DNA from: Calliopsis andreniformis
Taxonomy: Eukaryota; Arthropoda; Insecta; Hymenoptera; Andrenidae
Assembly (NCBI RefSeq): GCF_051401765.1
Contig: NW_027480504.1
Location: 1,240,001-1,304,000 of the forward strand
Reading direction: 5' to 3'
Length of the DNA: 64,000 nucleotides
The notes below the pieces were generated by a model. That model saw only the letters and a list, made by a program, of their open reading frames with translations. It searched no databases and was not told the origin of the DNA. How positions within the stretch are numbered: position 1 is the stretch's first letter; every line of letters starts with the position of its first letter. Made by a program: the position numbers and the translations under genes. Shown piece by piece: positions 24,851-37,705 of the stretch.

Positions 24851-25680
24851 GACTTCAAACACCAATACTCAACCCTCAGTCCTCGTCCTCAATCCACAAC
24901 CCTCAATCCTCAATCCTCAATCTTCAATCATTAATATTCAGTCTTCAATCCTCAATCCTCATACCTCAATCCTCAATCCTCACTAATCAGTCCTCAATCC
25001 TCAATCTTCAGTCCTCAATACTCAATCTTCAATCCTCAATCTTCAATCCTCAGTCCCAAATCCTCAATCTTCAATACTCAATCCTCAATCCTCAATTTTC
25101 AATCCTCAATGCTCAATACTCAATCGTCAATCCTCAATCCCCAATCCTCAATCTTCAATCCTCAATCCTCAATCGTCAATCCTGAATCCTCAATCTTCAA
25201 TCCTCAATACTCAATCTTCAATCCTCAATCTTCAATCCTCAATCCTCAATCCTCAATCCTCAACCCTCAACCTTCAATCCTCAATACTCAAACTGCAATC
25301 CTCAATTCTCAGTCCTCACTCCTCAATCCTCATTCTTCAATCCTCAATACCAAATCCTCAATCTTCAATCCACAATCCTCAATCCTCAATTCTCAATCCT
25401 CAATCCTCAATCCTCAGACTTCAAACACCAATACTCAACCCTCAGTCCTCGTCCTCAATCCACAACCCTCAATCCTCAATCCTCAATCTTCAATCATTAA
25501 TATTCAGTCTTCAATCCTCAATCCTCATACCTCAATCCTCAATCCTCAATAATCAGTCCTCAATCCTCAATCTTCAGTCCTCAATACTCAATCTTCAATC
25601 CTCAATCTTCAATCCTCAGTCCCAAATCCTCAATCTTCAATACTCAATCCTCAATCCTCAATTTTCAATCCTCAATCCTC
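24851..25680 (+). repeat. 566-bp-offset tandem duplication
   Basis: GACTTCAAACACC at 24,851 recurs at 25,417, and the sequence after each copy matches (TTAATATTCAG, TCATACCTCAATCC, then TCACTAATCAG against TCAATAATCAG). The same pair lies at 33,020 and 33,586, so the duplication predates the 8.17-kb copying. 566 is 7x81 minus 1, which fits the single 6-bp unit TCGTCC in the repeat. Confidence 0.85.
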
Positions 25681-25933
25681 AGTCCACACACCTCAATTCT
25701 GAATCCTCAATCCTGAGTGTCCTCAATCTTCAGCCCTCAGTCCTCAATCCTCAATCCTCAGTCCTCAATCCACAATCCTCAATCCTCAAACCTCAATCGT
25801 CAATCGTCAGCCCTCAATCCTCAATCCTCAATCGTCAATCCTCAATCCCCAATCCTCAATCTTCAATCCTCGATCCTCAATCCTCAATCCTCAATCCTCA
25901 ATCCTCAATTCTCAATCCTCAATCCTCAATCCT

Positions 25934-26079
25934 CAGACCTCAAACATCAATACTCAACCCTCGGTCCTCGTCCTCAATCCACAACCCTCAATCCTCAATC
26001 CTCAGTCCTCTATCCTCAACCCTCAATCCTCAAACCTCAATCCTCAACCGTCAGTCCCCGTCGTCAATCCTCAAACATG
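25934..26079 (+). repeat. CCCCGTC module, full copy 8
   Basis: It has CTCTATCCTCAACCC where the left-half copies have CTCTATCGTCAATCC, and it is followed by CAGGCTTGAATC. The copies at 39,632 and 60,204 share both. Confidence 0.9.
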
Positions 26080-27267
26080 AATCCTCAATCCTCAGGCTTG
26101 AATCATCAATACTCAATCTTCAATCCTCAATCCTCAATCCTCATTCCTCAATCCTCAATCCTCATTCTTCAATCCTCATTCTTCAATCCTCAACACCCAA
26201 TCTTCAATCTTCAATCCTCAATCCTCAACTCTCAATCCTCAATCCTCAGTCCTCAGTCCACAAACCTCAATTCTCAACCCTCAGCCCTCATCCTCAATCC
26301 TCAATTCTCAAACTTCAATCCTCAATCCTCAATCCTCAATTCTCAATCCTCAATCCTCAGTCCTCAGTCCTCAAACCTCTACCCTCAACCCTCAGCCCTC
26401 ATCCTCAATCCTCAATCCTCAATCCTCAATCCTCAGTCCTCGATCCACAATCCTCAATCCTCAAACCTCAATCGTCAATCGTCAGCCCTCGTCCTCAATC
26501 CTCAACACTCAATCCTCAATCCTCAATATTCAATCATCAATACTCAATCTTCAATCCTCAATCCTCAATCTTCAATCCTCAATCCTCAATCCTCAATCCT
26601 CAATCCTCAATCCTCAACTTTCAATCCTCAATACTCAATCTTCAATCCTCAATCCTCAATACTCAATCTTCCATCCTCAATCCTCAATTCTCAATCCTCA
26701 ATGCTCAATCCTCAATCCTCAATCCTCAATCCTCAATCCTCAATCCTCAATGCTCAATCTTCAATCCTCAATCCTCAACCATCAATCTTCAGTCCTCAAT
26801 ACTCAATCTGCAATCCTCAATCCTCAATCCTCAATCCTCAATCCTCATTCTTCAATCCTCAATGCCCAGTCCTCAATATTCAATCCTCAATCCTCAATCC
26901 TCAATTCTCAATCCTCAATCCTCAATCCTCAATCTTCAATCCTCAATCTTCAATCCTCAATACTCAATCTTCAATCCTCAATCCTCAATTCTCAATCCTC
27001 AATGCTCAATACTCAATCGTCAATCCTCAATCCCAAATCCTCAATCTTCAATCCTCAATCCTCAATCCTCAATCGTCAATCCTCAATCTTCAGTCCTCAA
27101 TCCTCAGCCCTCATCCTCAATCCTCAATCCTCAATCCTCAATCCTCAATCCTCAATCTTCAATCCTCAATACTCAATCTGCAATCCTCAATCCTCAGTCC
27201 GCAATCCTTAATCCCCAATCCTCAATCCTCAGTCCGCAATCCTCAATCCCCAATCCTCAATCCTCAA

Positions 27268-27300
27268 CCGTCAGTCCCCGTCCTCAATCCTCAAACATGA
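27268..27300 (+). repeat. CCCCGTC module, short form
   Basis: Only the right end of the module is present: CGTCAGTCCCCGTCC and CAAACATG, preceded by CAGTCCGCAATCC units instead of CAGACC. Confidence 0.85.
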
Positions 27301-28321
27301 ATCCTCAATCCTCAGTCTTCAATCATCAATACGCAATCTTCAATCCTCAATCCTCAATCCCCATTCCTCAATCCTCAATCCTCATTCCTCAATCCTCATT
27401 CTTCAATCCTCAACACCATATCCTCAATCTTCAATCCTCAATCCTCAACTCTCAATCCTCAATCCTCAGTCCTCAGTCCACGAACCTCAATCCTCAATCC
27501 TCAGCCCTCATCCTCAATCCTCAATCCTCAAACTTCAATCCTCAATCCTCAATCCTCAATTCTCAATCCTCAATCCTCAGTCCTCAGTCCTCAAACCTCT
27601 ACCCTCAACCCTCAGCCCTCATCCTCAATCCTCAATCCTCAATCCTCAATCCTCAGTCCTCAACCCACAATCCTCAATCCTCAAACCTCAATCGTCAATC
27701 GTCAGCCCTCGTCCTCAATCCTCAACACTCAATCCTCAATCCTCAATATTCAATCATCAATACTCAATCTTCAATCCTCAATCCTCAATCTTCAATCCTT
27801 AATCCTCATTTCTCAGTCCTCAATACTCAATCCTCAATCGTCAATCCTCAATCCCCAGTCCTCAATCTTCAATCCTCGATCCTCAATCCTCAATCGTCAA
27901 TCCTCAATTTTCAATCCTCAATACTCAATCTTCAATCCTCAATCCTCAATCCTCAATCCTCAATCCTCAATCCTCAATGCTCAATCCTCAATTCTCAATC
28001 CTCAACCACAATCTTCAGTCCTCAATACTCAATCTGCAATCCTCAATCCTCAATCCTCAATCCTCAATCCTCAATCCTCATTCTTCAATACTCAATGCCC
28101 AGTCCTCAATCTTCAATCCTCAATCCTCAATCCTCAATTCTCAATCCTCAATCCTCAATCCTCAATCTTCAATCCTCAATACTCAATCTCCAATTCTCAA
28201 ACCTCAGTCCTCAAACCTCAATTCTGAGTCCTCAAATCTCAATTCTGAATCCTCAATCCTGAACCCTCAATCTTCAGCCCTCAGTCCTCAACTATCAGTT
28301 GTCAATCTTCAATCCTCAACA

Positions 28322-28411
28322 GAATATCCTCAATTCACAGGTTTCAATTCTCAATACTCAACCTGAAATCTTCAAATCTCTATCCACAAACATCAATTCT
28401 CATCACTCAAC
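28322..28411 (+). repeat. 90-bp diverged block, type D, copy 22
   Basis: ACAGAATATCC, CACAGGTTTCAATTC and AACCTGAAATC mark type D. The core CTATCCACAAACATC is unchanged. Confidence 0.91.
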
Positions 28412-28839
28412 CCTCAACACTCAGTCCCCAATCCTCAATCTTCAATCCTCAATCCTCAAACCTCAATCCTCAATCCTCAACCTTCAATCCTCAATACTCG
28501 ATCTTCAATGCTCAATCCTCAATCCTCGGTACTCAATCCTCAATCGTCGATCTCCAATCCTGAATACTCAATCTTCAATATTCCTCAGTCCTCAACCCAC
28601 AATCCTCAATCATCAATCCTCAATCCTCATTCTTCAATCCTCAATACCCAATCCTCAATGTTCAATCCTCAATCCTCAATCCTCAATCCTCAATCCTCAA
28701 CTTTCGATCCTCAATACTCAATCTTCAATCCTCAATCCTCAATACTCAATCTTCCATCCTCAATCCTCAATCCTCAATCCTCAATGCTCAATCCTCAATC
28801 CTCAATCCTCAACCATCAATCTTCAATCCTCAATACTCA

Positions 28840-29520
28840 ATCTGCAATCCTCAATCCTCAATCCTCAATCCTCAATACTGAATCCTCAATCATCTATCCT
28901 CAATCCTCAATCCTGAAACCTCAATTCTCAATACTCAATCTCCAATCCTAAATCCTCAATTCTCAATCCTCAATACTGAATCCTCAAGCCTCAATCCTCT
29001 ATCCTCAATCCTCAATCCTCAATCTTCAATCCTCAATACTCAATCTGCAATCCTCAATCCACAGTCCGCAATCCTCAATCCTCAATCCTCAATATTCAAC
29101 GCACAACCCTCAACCATCAATCCTCAATACCCAACCATCAATCCTAAATTCTCAATACCCAAAAGAATATCCTGAATTCTCATGGTTCAATACTCAATCC
29201 ACAATGTTCAATAATCAAATCTCAATCCTCAAACATCAATTCTCGACACACAATCCTCAACACTCAGTCCTCTCCCTTCAATCCTCCATCCTCAATCCTC
29301 AATCCTCAAGCGTCAATCCTCAATCCTCAATCCTCAACCGTCAGTCCTCGTCCTCAAACCTCAACCCTCAATCCTCAATCCTCAGTACCCAATCCTCAAC
29401 CTTCAATCCTCAATCCTCAATCCTCAATCCTCAATCCTCACTCCTCAATCCTCAATCTTCAATCCTCAGTCCCAAATCCTCAATCTTCAATACTCAATCC
29501 TCAATCCTCAATCTTCAATC
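28840..29520 (+). repeat. E-block module, copy 1 of 3
   Basis: Recurs at about 42,530-43,205 and 45,710-46,385. Marks include CAATCATCTATCC, CAAGCCTCAATCC, CAACGCACAACCC, the E block, and CAAGCGTCAATCC. It is among the most diverged stretches of the array. Confidence 0.88.
29165..29254 (+). repeat. 90-bp diverged block, type E, copy 23
   Basis: Most distant type: GAATATCCTGAATTCTC, ATGGTTCAATAC, AATAATCAAATC and TCTCGACACAC. It can be aligned to the others over 90 bp through GAATAT and ACATCAATTCTC. Confidence 0.85.
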
Positions 29521-30681
29521 CTCAATCCTCAATCTTCAATCCTCAATCTTCAATCCTCAATACTCAATCTTCAATCCTCAATCCTCAATTCTCAATCCTC
29601 AATGCTCAATACTCAATCGTCTTTCCTCAATCCCCAATCCTCAATCTTCAATCCTCAATCCTCAATCGTCAATCCTGAATCCTCAATCTTCAATCCTCAA
29701 TACTCAATCTTCAATCCTCAATCTTCAATCCTCAATCCTCAATCCTCAATCCTCAACCCTCAACCTTCAATCCTCAATACTCAAACTGCAATCCTCAATT
29801 CTCAGTCCTCACTCCTCAATCCTCATTCTTCAATCCTCAATACCAAATCCTCAATCTTCAATCCACAATCCTCAATCCTCAATTCTCAATCCTCAATCCT
29901 CAATCCTCAGACTTCAAACACCAATACTCAACCCTCAGTCCTCGTCCTCAATCCACAACCCTCAATCCTCAATCCTCAATCTTCAATCATTAATATTCAG
30001 TCTTCAATCCTCAATCCTCATACCTCAATCCTCAATCCTCAATAATCAGTCCTCAATCCTCAATCTTCAGTCCTCAATACTCAATCTTCAATCCTCAATC
30101 TTCAATCCTCAGTCCCAAATCCTCAATCTTCAATACTCAATCCTCAATCCTCAATTTTCAATCCTCAATCCTCAGTCCACACACCTCAATTCTGAATCCT
30201 CAATCCTGAGTGCCCTCAATCTTCAGCCCTCAGTCCTCAATCCTCAATCCTCAGTCCTCAATCCACAATCCTCAATCCTCAAACCTCAATCGTCAATCGT
30301 CAGCCCTCAATCCTCAATCCTCAATCGTCAATCCTCAATCCCCAATCCTCAATCTTCAATCCTCGATCCTCAATCCTCAATCCTCAATCCTCAATCTTCA
30401 ATCCTCAATACTCAATCTTCCATCCTCAATCCTCAATCCTCAATCCTCAATGCTCAATCCTCAATCCTCGATCCTCAACCATCAATCTTCAATCCTCAAT
30501 ACTCAATCTGCAATCGTCAATCCTCAATCCTCTATCCTCAATCCTCATTCTTCAATCCTCAATGCCCTGTCCTCAATCTTCAATCCTCAATCCTCAATCC
30601 CCAATTCTCAATCCTCAATCCTCAATCATCAATACTCAATCTTCAATCCTCAATCCTCAATCCTCAAACCTCAATCCTCAA

Positions 30682-30714
30682 CCGTCAGTCCCCGTCCTCA
30701 ATCCTCAAACACGA
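30682..30714 (+). repeat. CCCCGTC module, short form, CAAACACG variant
   Basis: CGTCAGTCCCCGTCC followed by CAAACACG (T to C). The variant is shared with the copies at 34,267 and 44,366 only. Confidence 0.85.
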
Positions 30715-31547
30715 ATCCTCAAACCTCAGTCTTCAATCATCAATACTCAATCTTCAATCCTCAATCCTCAATCCTCATTCCTCAATACTCAATCCTCATT
30801 CTTCAATACTCATTCTTGAATCCTCAACACCCAATCATCAATCTTCAATCCTCAATCCTCAACTCTCAATCCTCAATCCTCAGTCCTCAGTCCACAAACC
30901 TCAATCCTCAATCCTCAGCCCTCATGGTCAGTCCTCAATCCTCAAACTTCAATCCTCAATCCTCAATCCTCAATTCTCAATCCTCAATCCTCAGTCCTCA
31001 GTCCTCAAACCTCTACCCTCAACCCTCAGCCCTCATCCTCAATCCTCAATCCTCAATCCTCAATCCTCAGTCCTCAATCCACAATCCTCAATCCTCAAAC
31101 CTCAATCGTCAATCGTCAGCCCTCGTCCTCAATCCTCAACACTCAATCCTCAATCCTCAATATTCAATCATCAATACTCAATCTTCAATCCCCAATCCTC
31201 AATCTTCAATCCTCAATCCTCAATTCTCAGTCCTCAATACTCAATCCTCAATCGTCAATCCTCATTCCCCAATCCTCAATCTTCAATCCTCGATGCTCAA
31301 TCCTCAATCGTCGATCCTCAATCTTCAATCCTCAATACTCAATCTTCAATCCTCAATCCTCAATCCTCAATCCTCAATGCTCAATCCTCAATCTTCAATC
31401 CTCAATACTCAATCTCCAATCCTCAAACCTCAGTCCTCAAACCTCAATTCTGAATCCTCAAATCTCAATTCTGCATCCTCAGTCCTGAACCGTCAATCTT
31501 CAGCTCTCAGTCCTCAACAATCAGTTGTCAATTCTCAATCCTCAATA

Positions 31548-31637
31548 GAATATACTCAATTCACAGTTTTCAATACACAATACTCAATCTGCAATCTTCA
31601 AATCTCTATCCACAAACATCAATTCTCATCACTCAAC
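31548..31637 (+). repeat. 90-bp diverged block, type A, copy 24
   Basis: Counterpart of copy 16 at +10,066. CAGTTG upstream. Confidence 0.93.
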
Positions 31638-32372
31638 CCTCAACACTCAGTCCTCAATGTTCAATCCTCAATCCTCAATCGTCAATCTTCAATCCTCAAT
31701 ACTCAATCTTCAATACTCAATCCTCAATTCTCAATCCTCAATGCTCAATACTCAATCGTCAATCCTCAATCCCCAAACCTCAATCTTCAATCCTCAATCC
31801 TCAATCCTCAATCCTCAATCCTCAATCCTCAATCTTCAATCCTCAATACTCAATCTTCAATCCTCAATCCTCAATCCTCAATACTCAATCCTCAATCCTC
31901 AGTCCTCAATCCTCAAACATCAATCCTCAATCGTCAATCGTCAGCCCTCGTCCTCAATCCTCAACACTCAATCCTCAATCCTCAATATTCAATCATCAAT
32001 ACTCAATCTTCAATCCTCAAACCTCATTCTTCAATCCTCAATCCTCAATTCTCAGTCCTCAATACTCAATCCTCAATACTCAATCTCCAATCCTCAAACC
32101 TCAGTCCTCAAACCTCAATCCTCAGTCCCCAATCCTCAATCTTCAACCCTCAATCCTCAATCCTCAATCCTCGATCCTCAGTCCTCAATCCTCAATCCTC
32201 AATCCTCAATCCTCAATCTTCAATCCTCAATACTCAATCTCCAATCCTCAAACCTCAGTAATCAAACCTCAATTCTGAATCCTCAAATCTCAATTCTGAA
32301 TCCTCAGTCCTGAACCCTCAATCTTCAGCTCTCAGTCCTCAACAATCAATTGTCAATTCTCAATCCTCAATA

Positions 32373-32462
32373 GAATATACTCAATTCACAGTTTTCAATA
32401 CACAGTACTCAATCTGCAATCTTCAAATCTCTATCCACAAACATCAATTCTCATCACTCAAC
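32373..32462 (+). repeat. 90-bp diverged block, type A, copy 25
   Basis: Counterpart of copy 17 at +10,066. CAATTG upstream. Confidence 0.93.
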
Positions 32463-32631
32463 ACTCAACACTCAGTCCTCAATGTTCAATCCTCAATCCT
32501 CAATCCTCAATCATCAATCCTCAATCCTCAATCCTCAGTCCTCAAACCTTTATCCTGAATCCTCAATCCTGAATCCTCAATCTTCAGCCGTGAGTCCTCA
32601 ACAATCAGTTGCCAATCCTCAATCCTCAATA

Positions 32632-32721
32632 GAATATCCTCAATTCACAGTTTTCAATAAACAACACTCAATCTGCAATCTTCAGATCTCTATCCACAAA
32701 CATCAATTCTCATCACTCAAC
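32632..32721 (+). repeat. 90-bp diverged block, type B, copy 26
   Basis: Counterpart of copy 18 at +10,066, with CAATAAACAACAC. Confidence 0.92.
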
Positions 32722-34266
32722 CCTGAATACTCAGTCCCTAATCCTCAATCTTCAATCCTCAATCCTCTATCCTCAATCCTCAATCCTCAATCTTAATCTT
32801 CAATCCTCAATACTCAATCTTCCATCCTCAATCCTCAATCCTCAATCCTCAATCCTCAATCTTCAATCCACAATACTCAATCTTCAATCCTCAATCCTCA
32901 ATTCTCAATCCGCAGTCCTCAATCCTCAATCCTCAATCGTCAATCTTCAATCCTCAATACTCAATCTTCAATCCTCAATCCTCAATCCTCAATTCTCAAT
33001 CCTCAATCCTCAATCCTCAGACTTCAAACACCAATACTCAACCCTCAGTCCTCGTCCTCAATCCACAACCCTCAATCCTCAATCCTCAATCTTCAATCAT
33101 TAATATTCAGTCTTCAATCCTCAATCCTCATACCTCAATCCTCAATCCTCAATAATCAGTCCTCAATCCTCAATCTTCAGTCCTCAATACTCAATCTTCA
33201 ATCCTCAATCTTCAATCCTCAGTCCCAAATCCTCAATCTTCAATACTCAATCCTCAATCCTCAATTTTCAATCCTCAATGCTCAATACTCAATCGTCAAT
33301 CCTCAATCCCCAATCCTCAATCTTCAATCCTCAATCCTCAATCGTCAATCCTGAATCCTCAATCTTCAATCCTCAATACTCAATCTTCAATCCTCAATCT
33401 TCAATCCTCAATCCTCAATCCTCAATCCTCAACCCTCAACCTTCAATCCTCAATACTCAAACTGCAATCCTCAATTCTCAGTCCTCACTCCTCAATCCTC
33501 ATTCTTCAATCCTCAATACCAAATCCTCAATCTTCAATCCACAATCCTCAATCCTCAATTCTCAATCCTCAATCCTCAATCCTCAGACTTCAAACACCAA
33601 TACTCAACCCTCAGTCCTCGTCCTCAATCCACAACCCTCAATCCTCAATCCTCAATCTTCAATCATTAATATTCAGTCTTCAATCCTCAATCCTCATACC
33701 TCAATCCTCAATCCTCAATAATCAGTCCTCAATCCTCAATCTTCAGTCCTCAATACTCAATCTTCAATCCTCAATCTTCAATCCTCAGTCCCAAATCCTC
33801 AATCTTCAATACTCAATCCTCAATCCTCAATTTTCAATCCTCAATCCTCAGTCCACACACCTCAATTCTGAATCCTCAATCCTGAGTGCCCTCAATCTTC
33901 AGCCCTCAGTCCTCAATCCTCAATCCTCAGTCCTCAATCCACAATCCTCAATCCTCAAACCTCAATCGTCAATCGTCAGCCCTCAATCCTCAATCCTCAA
34001 TCGTCAATCCTCAATCCCCAATCCTCAATCTTCAATCCTCGATCCTCAATCCTCAATCCTCAATCCTCAATCTTCAATCCTCAATACTCAATCTTCCATC
34101 CTCAATCCTCAATCCTCAATCCTCAATGCTCAATCCTCAATCCTCGATCCTCAACCATCAATCTTCAATCCTCAATACTCAATCTGCAATCGTCAATCCT
34201 CAATCCTCTATCCTCAATCCTCATTCTTCAATCCTCAATCCTCAATCCTCAAACCTCAATCCTCAA

Positions 34267-34298
34267 CCGTCAGTCCCCGTCCTCAATCCTCAAACACG
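34267..34298 (+). repeat. CCCCGTC module, short form, CAAACACG variant
   Basis: Second of the three CAAACACG copies. It lies next to the interval where the 238-bp loss occurred. Confidence 0.85.
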
Positions 34299-34985
34299 AA
34301 TCCTCAAACCTCAGTCTTCAATCATCAATACTCAATCTTCAATCCTCAATCCTCAGCCCTCATCGTCAGTCCTCAATCCTCAAACTTCAATCCTCAATCC
34401 TCAATCCTCAATTCTCAATCCTCAATCCTCAGTCCTCAGTCCTCAAACCTCTACCCTCAACCCTCAGCCCTCATCCTCAATCCTCAATCCTCAATCCTCA
34501 ATCCTCAGTCCTCAATCCACAATCCTCAATCCTCAAACCTCAATCGTCAATCGTCAGCCCTCGTCCTCAATCCTCAACACTCAATCCTCAATCCTCAATA
34601 TTCAATCATCAATACTCAATCTTCAATCCCCAATCCTCAATCTTCAATCCTCAATCCTCAATTCTCAGTCCTCAATACTCAATCCTCAATCGTCAATCCT
34701 CATTCCCCAATCCTCAATCTTCAATCCTCGATGCTCAATCCTCAATCGTCGATCCTCAATCTTCAATCCTCAATACTCAATCTTCAATCCTCAATCCTCA
34801 ATCCTCAATCCTCAATGCTCAATCCTCAATCTTCAATCCTCAATACTCAATCTCCAATCCTCAAACCTCAGTCCTCAAACCTCAATTCTGAATCCTCAAA
34901 TCTCAATTCTGCATCCTCAGTCCTGAACCGTCAATCTTCAGCTCTCAGTCCTCAACAATCAGTTGTCAATTCTCAATCCTCAATA

Positions 34986-35075
34986 GAATATACTCAATTC
35001 ACAGTTTTCAATACACAATACTCAATCTGCAATCTTCAAATCTCTATCCACAAACATCAATTCTCATCACTCAAC
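34986..35075 (+). repeat. 90-bp diverged block, type A, copy 27
   Basis: Counterpart of copy 24 at +3,438. Confidence 0.93.
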
Positions 35076-35810
35076 CCTCAACACTCAGTCCTCAATGTTC
35101 AATCCTCAATCCTCAATCGTCAATCTTCAATCCTCAATACTCAATCTTCAATACTCAATCCTCAATTCTCAATCCTCAATGCTCAATACTCAATCGTCAA
35201 TCCTCAATCCCCAAACCTCAATCTTCAATCCTCAATCCTCAATCCTCAATCCTCAATCCTCAATCCTCAAGTTTCAATCCTCAATACTCAATCTTCAATC
35301 CTCAATCCTCAATCCTCAATACTCAATCCTCAATCCTCAGTCCTCAATCCTCAAACATCAATCCTCAATCGTCAATCGTCAGCCCTCGTCCTCAATCCTC
35401 AACACTCAATCCTCAATCCTCAATATTCAATCATCAATACTCAATCTTCAATCCTCAAACCTCATTCTTCAATCCTCAATCCTCAATTCTCAGTCCTCAA
35501 TACTCAATCCTCAATACTCAATCTCCAATCCTCAAACCTCAGTCCTCAAACCTCAATCCTCAGTCCCCAATCCTCAATCTTCAACCCTCAATCCTCAATC
35601 CTCAATCCTCGATCCTCAGTCCTCAATCCTCAATCCTCAATCCTCAATCCTCAATCTTCAATCCTCAATACTCAATCTCCAATCCTCAAACCTCAGTAAT
35701 CAAACCTCAATTCTGAATCCTCAAATCTCAATTCTGAATCCTCAGTCCTGAACCCTCAATCTTCAGCTCTCAGTCCTCAACAATCAATTGTCAATTCTCA
35801 ATCCTCAATA

Positions 35811-35900
35811 GAATATACTCAATTAACAGTTTTCAATACACAGTACTCAATCTGCAATCTTCAAATCTCTATCCACAAACATCAATTCTCATCACTCAAC
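35811..35900 (+). repeat. 90-bp diverged block, type A, copy 28
   Basis: Type A with a private CAATTAACAG in place of CAATTCACAG. Confidence 0.92.
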
Positions 35901-36069
35901 ACTCAACACTCAGTCCTCAATGTTCAATCCTCAATCCTCAATCCTCAATCATCAATCCTCAATCCTCAATCCTCAGTCCTCAAACCTTTATCCTGAATCC
36001 TCAATCCTGAATCCTCAATCTTCAGCCGTGAGTCCTCAACAATCAGTTGCCAATCCTCAATCCTCAATA

Positions 36070-36159
36070 GAATATCCTCAATTCACAGTTTTCAATAAAC
36101 AACACTCAATCTGCAATCTTCAGATCTCTATCCACAAACATCAATTCTCATCACTCAAC
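36070..36159 (+). repeat. 90-bp diverged block, type B, copy 29
   Basis: Counterpart of copy 26 at +3,438, with CAATAAACAACAC and AGATCT. Confidence 0.92.
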
Positions 36160-36628
36160 CCTGAATACTCAGTCCCTAATCCTCAATCTTCAATCCTCAA
36201 TCCTCTATCCTCAATCCTCAATCCTCAATCTTAATCTTCAATCCTCAATACTCAATCTTCCATCCTCAATCCTCAATCCTCAATCCTCAATCCTCAATCT
36301 TCAATCCACAATACTCAATCTTCAATCCTCAATCCTCAATTCTCAATCCTCAATCCTCAATCCTCAATCCTCAATCGTCAATCTTCAATCCTCAATACTC
36401 AATCTTCAATCCTCAATCCTCAATCCTCAATCCTCAATCCTCAATCCTCATTCTTCAATCCTCAACCTTCAATCCTCTATCTTCAATCCTCAATCCTCAA
36501 TCCTCAATCCTCAACCCTCAATCTTCAGTCCTCAGTCCTCAAACCTCAATCCTGAATCCCCTATCCTGAATCCTCAATCTTCAGCCCTCAGTCCTCTACA
36601 ATCAGTTGTCAATCTTCAATCCTCAATA

Positions 36629-36718
36629 GAGTATCATCAATTCACAGTTTTCATTACTCAATACTCAATCTGCAATCTTCAAATCTCTATCCACAAACAT
36701 CAATTCTCATCACTCAAC
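36629..36718 (+). repeat. 90-bp diverged block, type C, copy 30
   Basis: GAGTATCATCAATTC, 559 bp after the B block. The same spacing is seen in the train at 54 kb. Confidence 0.91.
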
Positions 36719-37615
36719 ACTCAACACTCAGTCCCCAATCCTGAATATTCAATTCTCAATCCTCAATCCACAATCCTCAACGTTCAATCCTCAATACTCA
36801 ATCTTCAATGCTCATTCCTCAATCCTCAACCCTCAATTCTCAATCCTCAATCGTCAATCTTCAATCGTCAATACTCAATCTTCAATCCTCAATCCTCAAT
36901 CCTCGGTCCTCAATCCTCGGTCCTCAATCCTCAACCGTCAATCTCCAATCCTGAATACTCAATCTTCAATCCTCAATCATCAATCCTCAGTCCTCAATCT
37001 TCAATCCTCAGTACTCAAACTGCAATCCTCAATCCTTAGCAGTCACTCCTCAATCCTCATTCTTCAATCCTCAATACCGAATCCTCAATTTTCAATCCTC
37101 AATCCTCAATCCTCAATTCTCAATCCTCAATCCTCAATCCTCAATCCTCAATCCTCAATCCTCAATCCTCAATCGTCAATCTTCAATCCTCAATACTCAA
37201 TCTTCAATACTCAATCCTCAATTCTCAATCCTCAATGCTCAATACTCAATCGTCAATCCTCAATCCCCAATCCTCAATCTTCAATCCTCAATCCTCAATC
37301 CTCAATCCTCAATCCTCGATCCTCAATCTTCAGTCCTCAATACTCGATATTCAATCCTCAATCCTCAATCCTCAATCCTCAATCCTCAATCCTCAGTCCT
37401 CAATCCTCAAACCTCAATCCTCAACCGTCAGTCCTCGTCCTCAATCCTCAACCCTCAATCCTCATTCCTCCCATCTTCAATCATCAATACTCAATCTTCA
37501 ATCATCAATCCTCAATCCTCAGTCCTCAAACCTCAATCCTGAATCCTCAATCCTGAATCCTCAATCTTCAGCCCTGAGTCCTCAACAATCAGTTGCCAAT
37601 CCTCAATCCTCAATC

Positions 37616-37705
37616 GAATATCCTCAATTCACAGTTTTCAATACACAATACTCAATCTGCAATCTTCAGATCTCTATCCACAAACATCAATTCTCATCAC
37701 TCAAC
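37616..37705 (+). repeat. 90-bp diverged block, type B', copy 31
   Basis: Type B' with the standard flank AGCCCTGAGTCC. Closes the A-B-C-B' train that starts at 35,811. Confidence 0.92.

Larger units (their letters stand above)
23666..25870 (+). repeat. 2.2-kb segment (offset 8,169) overlapping a 1.9-kb-offset duplication
   Basis: The first part, to about 24,680, repeats 21,769-22,783 at +1,897, which is exactly 271 heptamers. The whole stretch recurs at about 31,835-34,040 at +8,169, exactly 1,167 heptamers. Part of it (25,109 onward) also recurs at 29,602 and 43,286. Confidence 0.9.
25890..31390 (+). repeat. 5.5-kb segment, copy 1 (offset 13,698 then 13,684)
   Basis: Collinear with 39,588-45,075. 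The offset changes by 14 bp (two units) near 28,675, where this copy has two more AATCCTC units. It contains block types D and E, two CCCCGTC modules and one CAAACACG variant. It begins near CAGACC at 25,934. It ends at about 31,390, where this copy goes to an A-block context and the other goes on to CAACCACAATC. Confidence 0.92.
31385..32986 (+). repeat. 1.6-kb segment, copy 2
   Basis: Matches 21,319-22,925 at +10,066 (exactly 1,438 heptamers) and the stretch from 34,823 at +3,438. It holds A, A and B blocks. Confidence 0.91.
29602..36300 (+). repeat. Tandem duplication, offset 3,676 then 3,438
   Basis: About 29,602-32,880 repeats at about 33,278-36,300. The offset drops from 3,676 to 3,438 because the second copy lacks 238 bp (34 heptamers) in total, in the area that corresponds to about 30,560-30,905. 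The second copy also has CAAGTTTCAATCC near 35,269, where the first has CAATCTTCAATCC. Confidence 0.9.
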
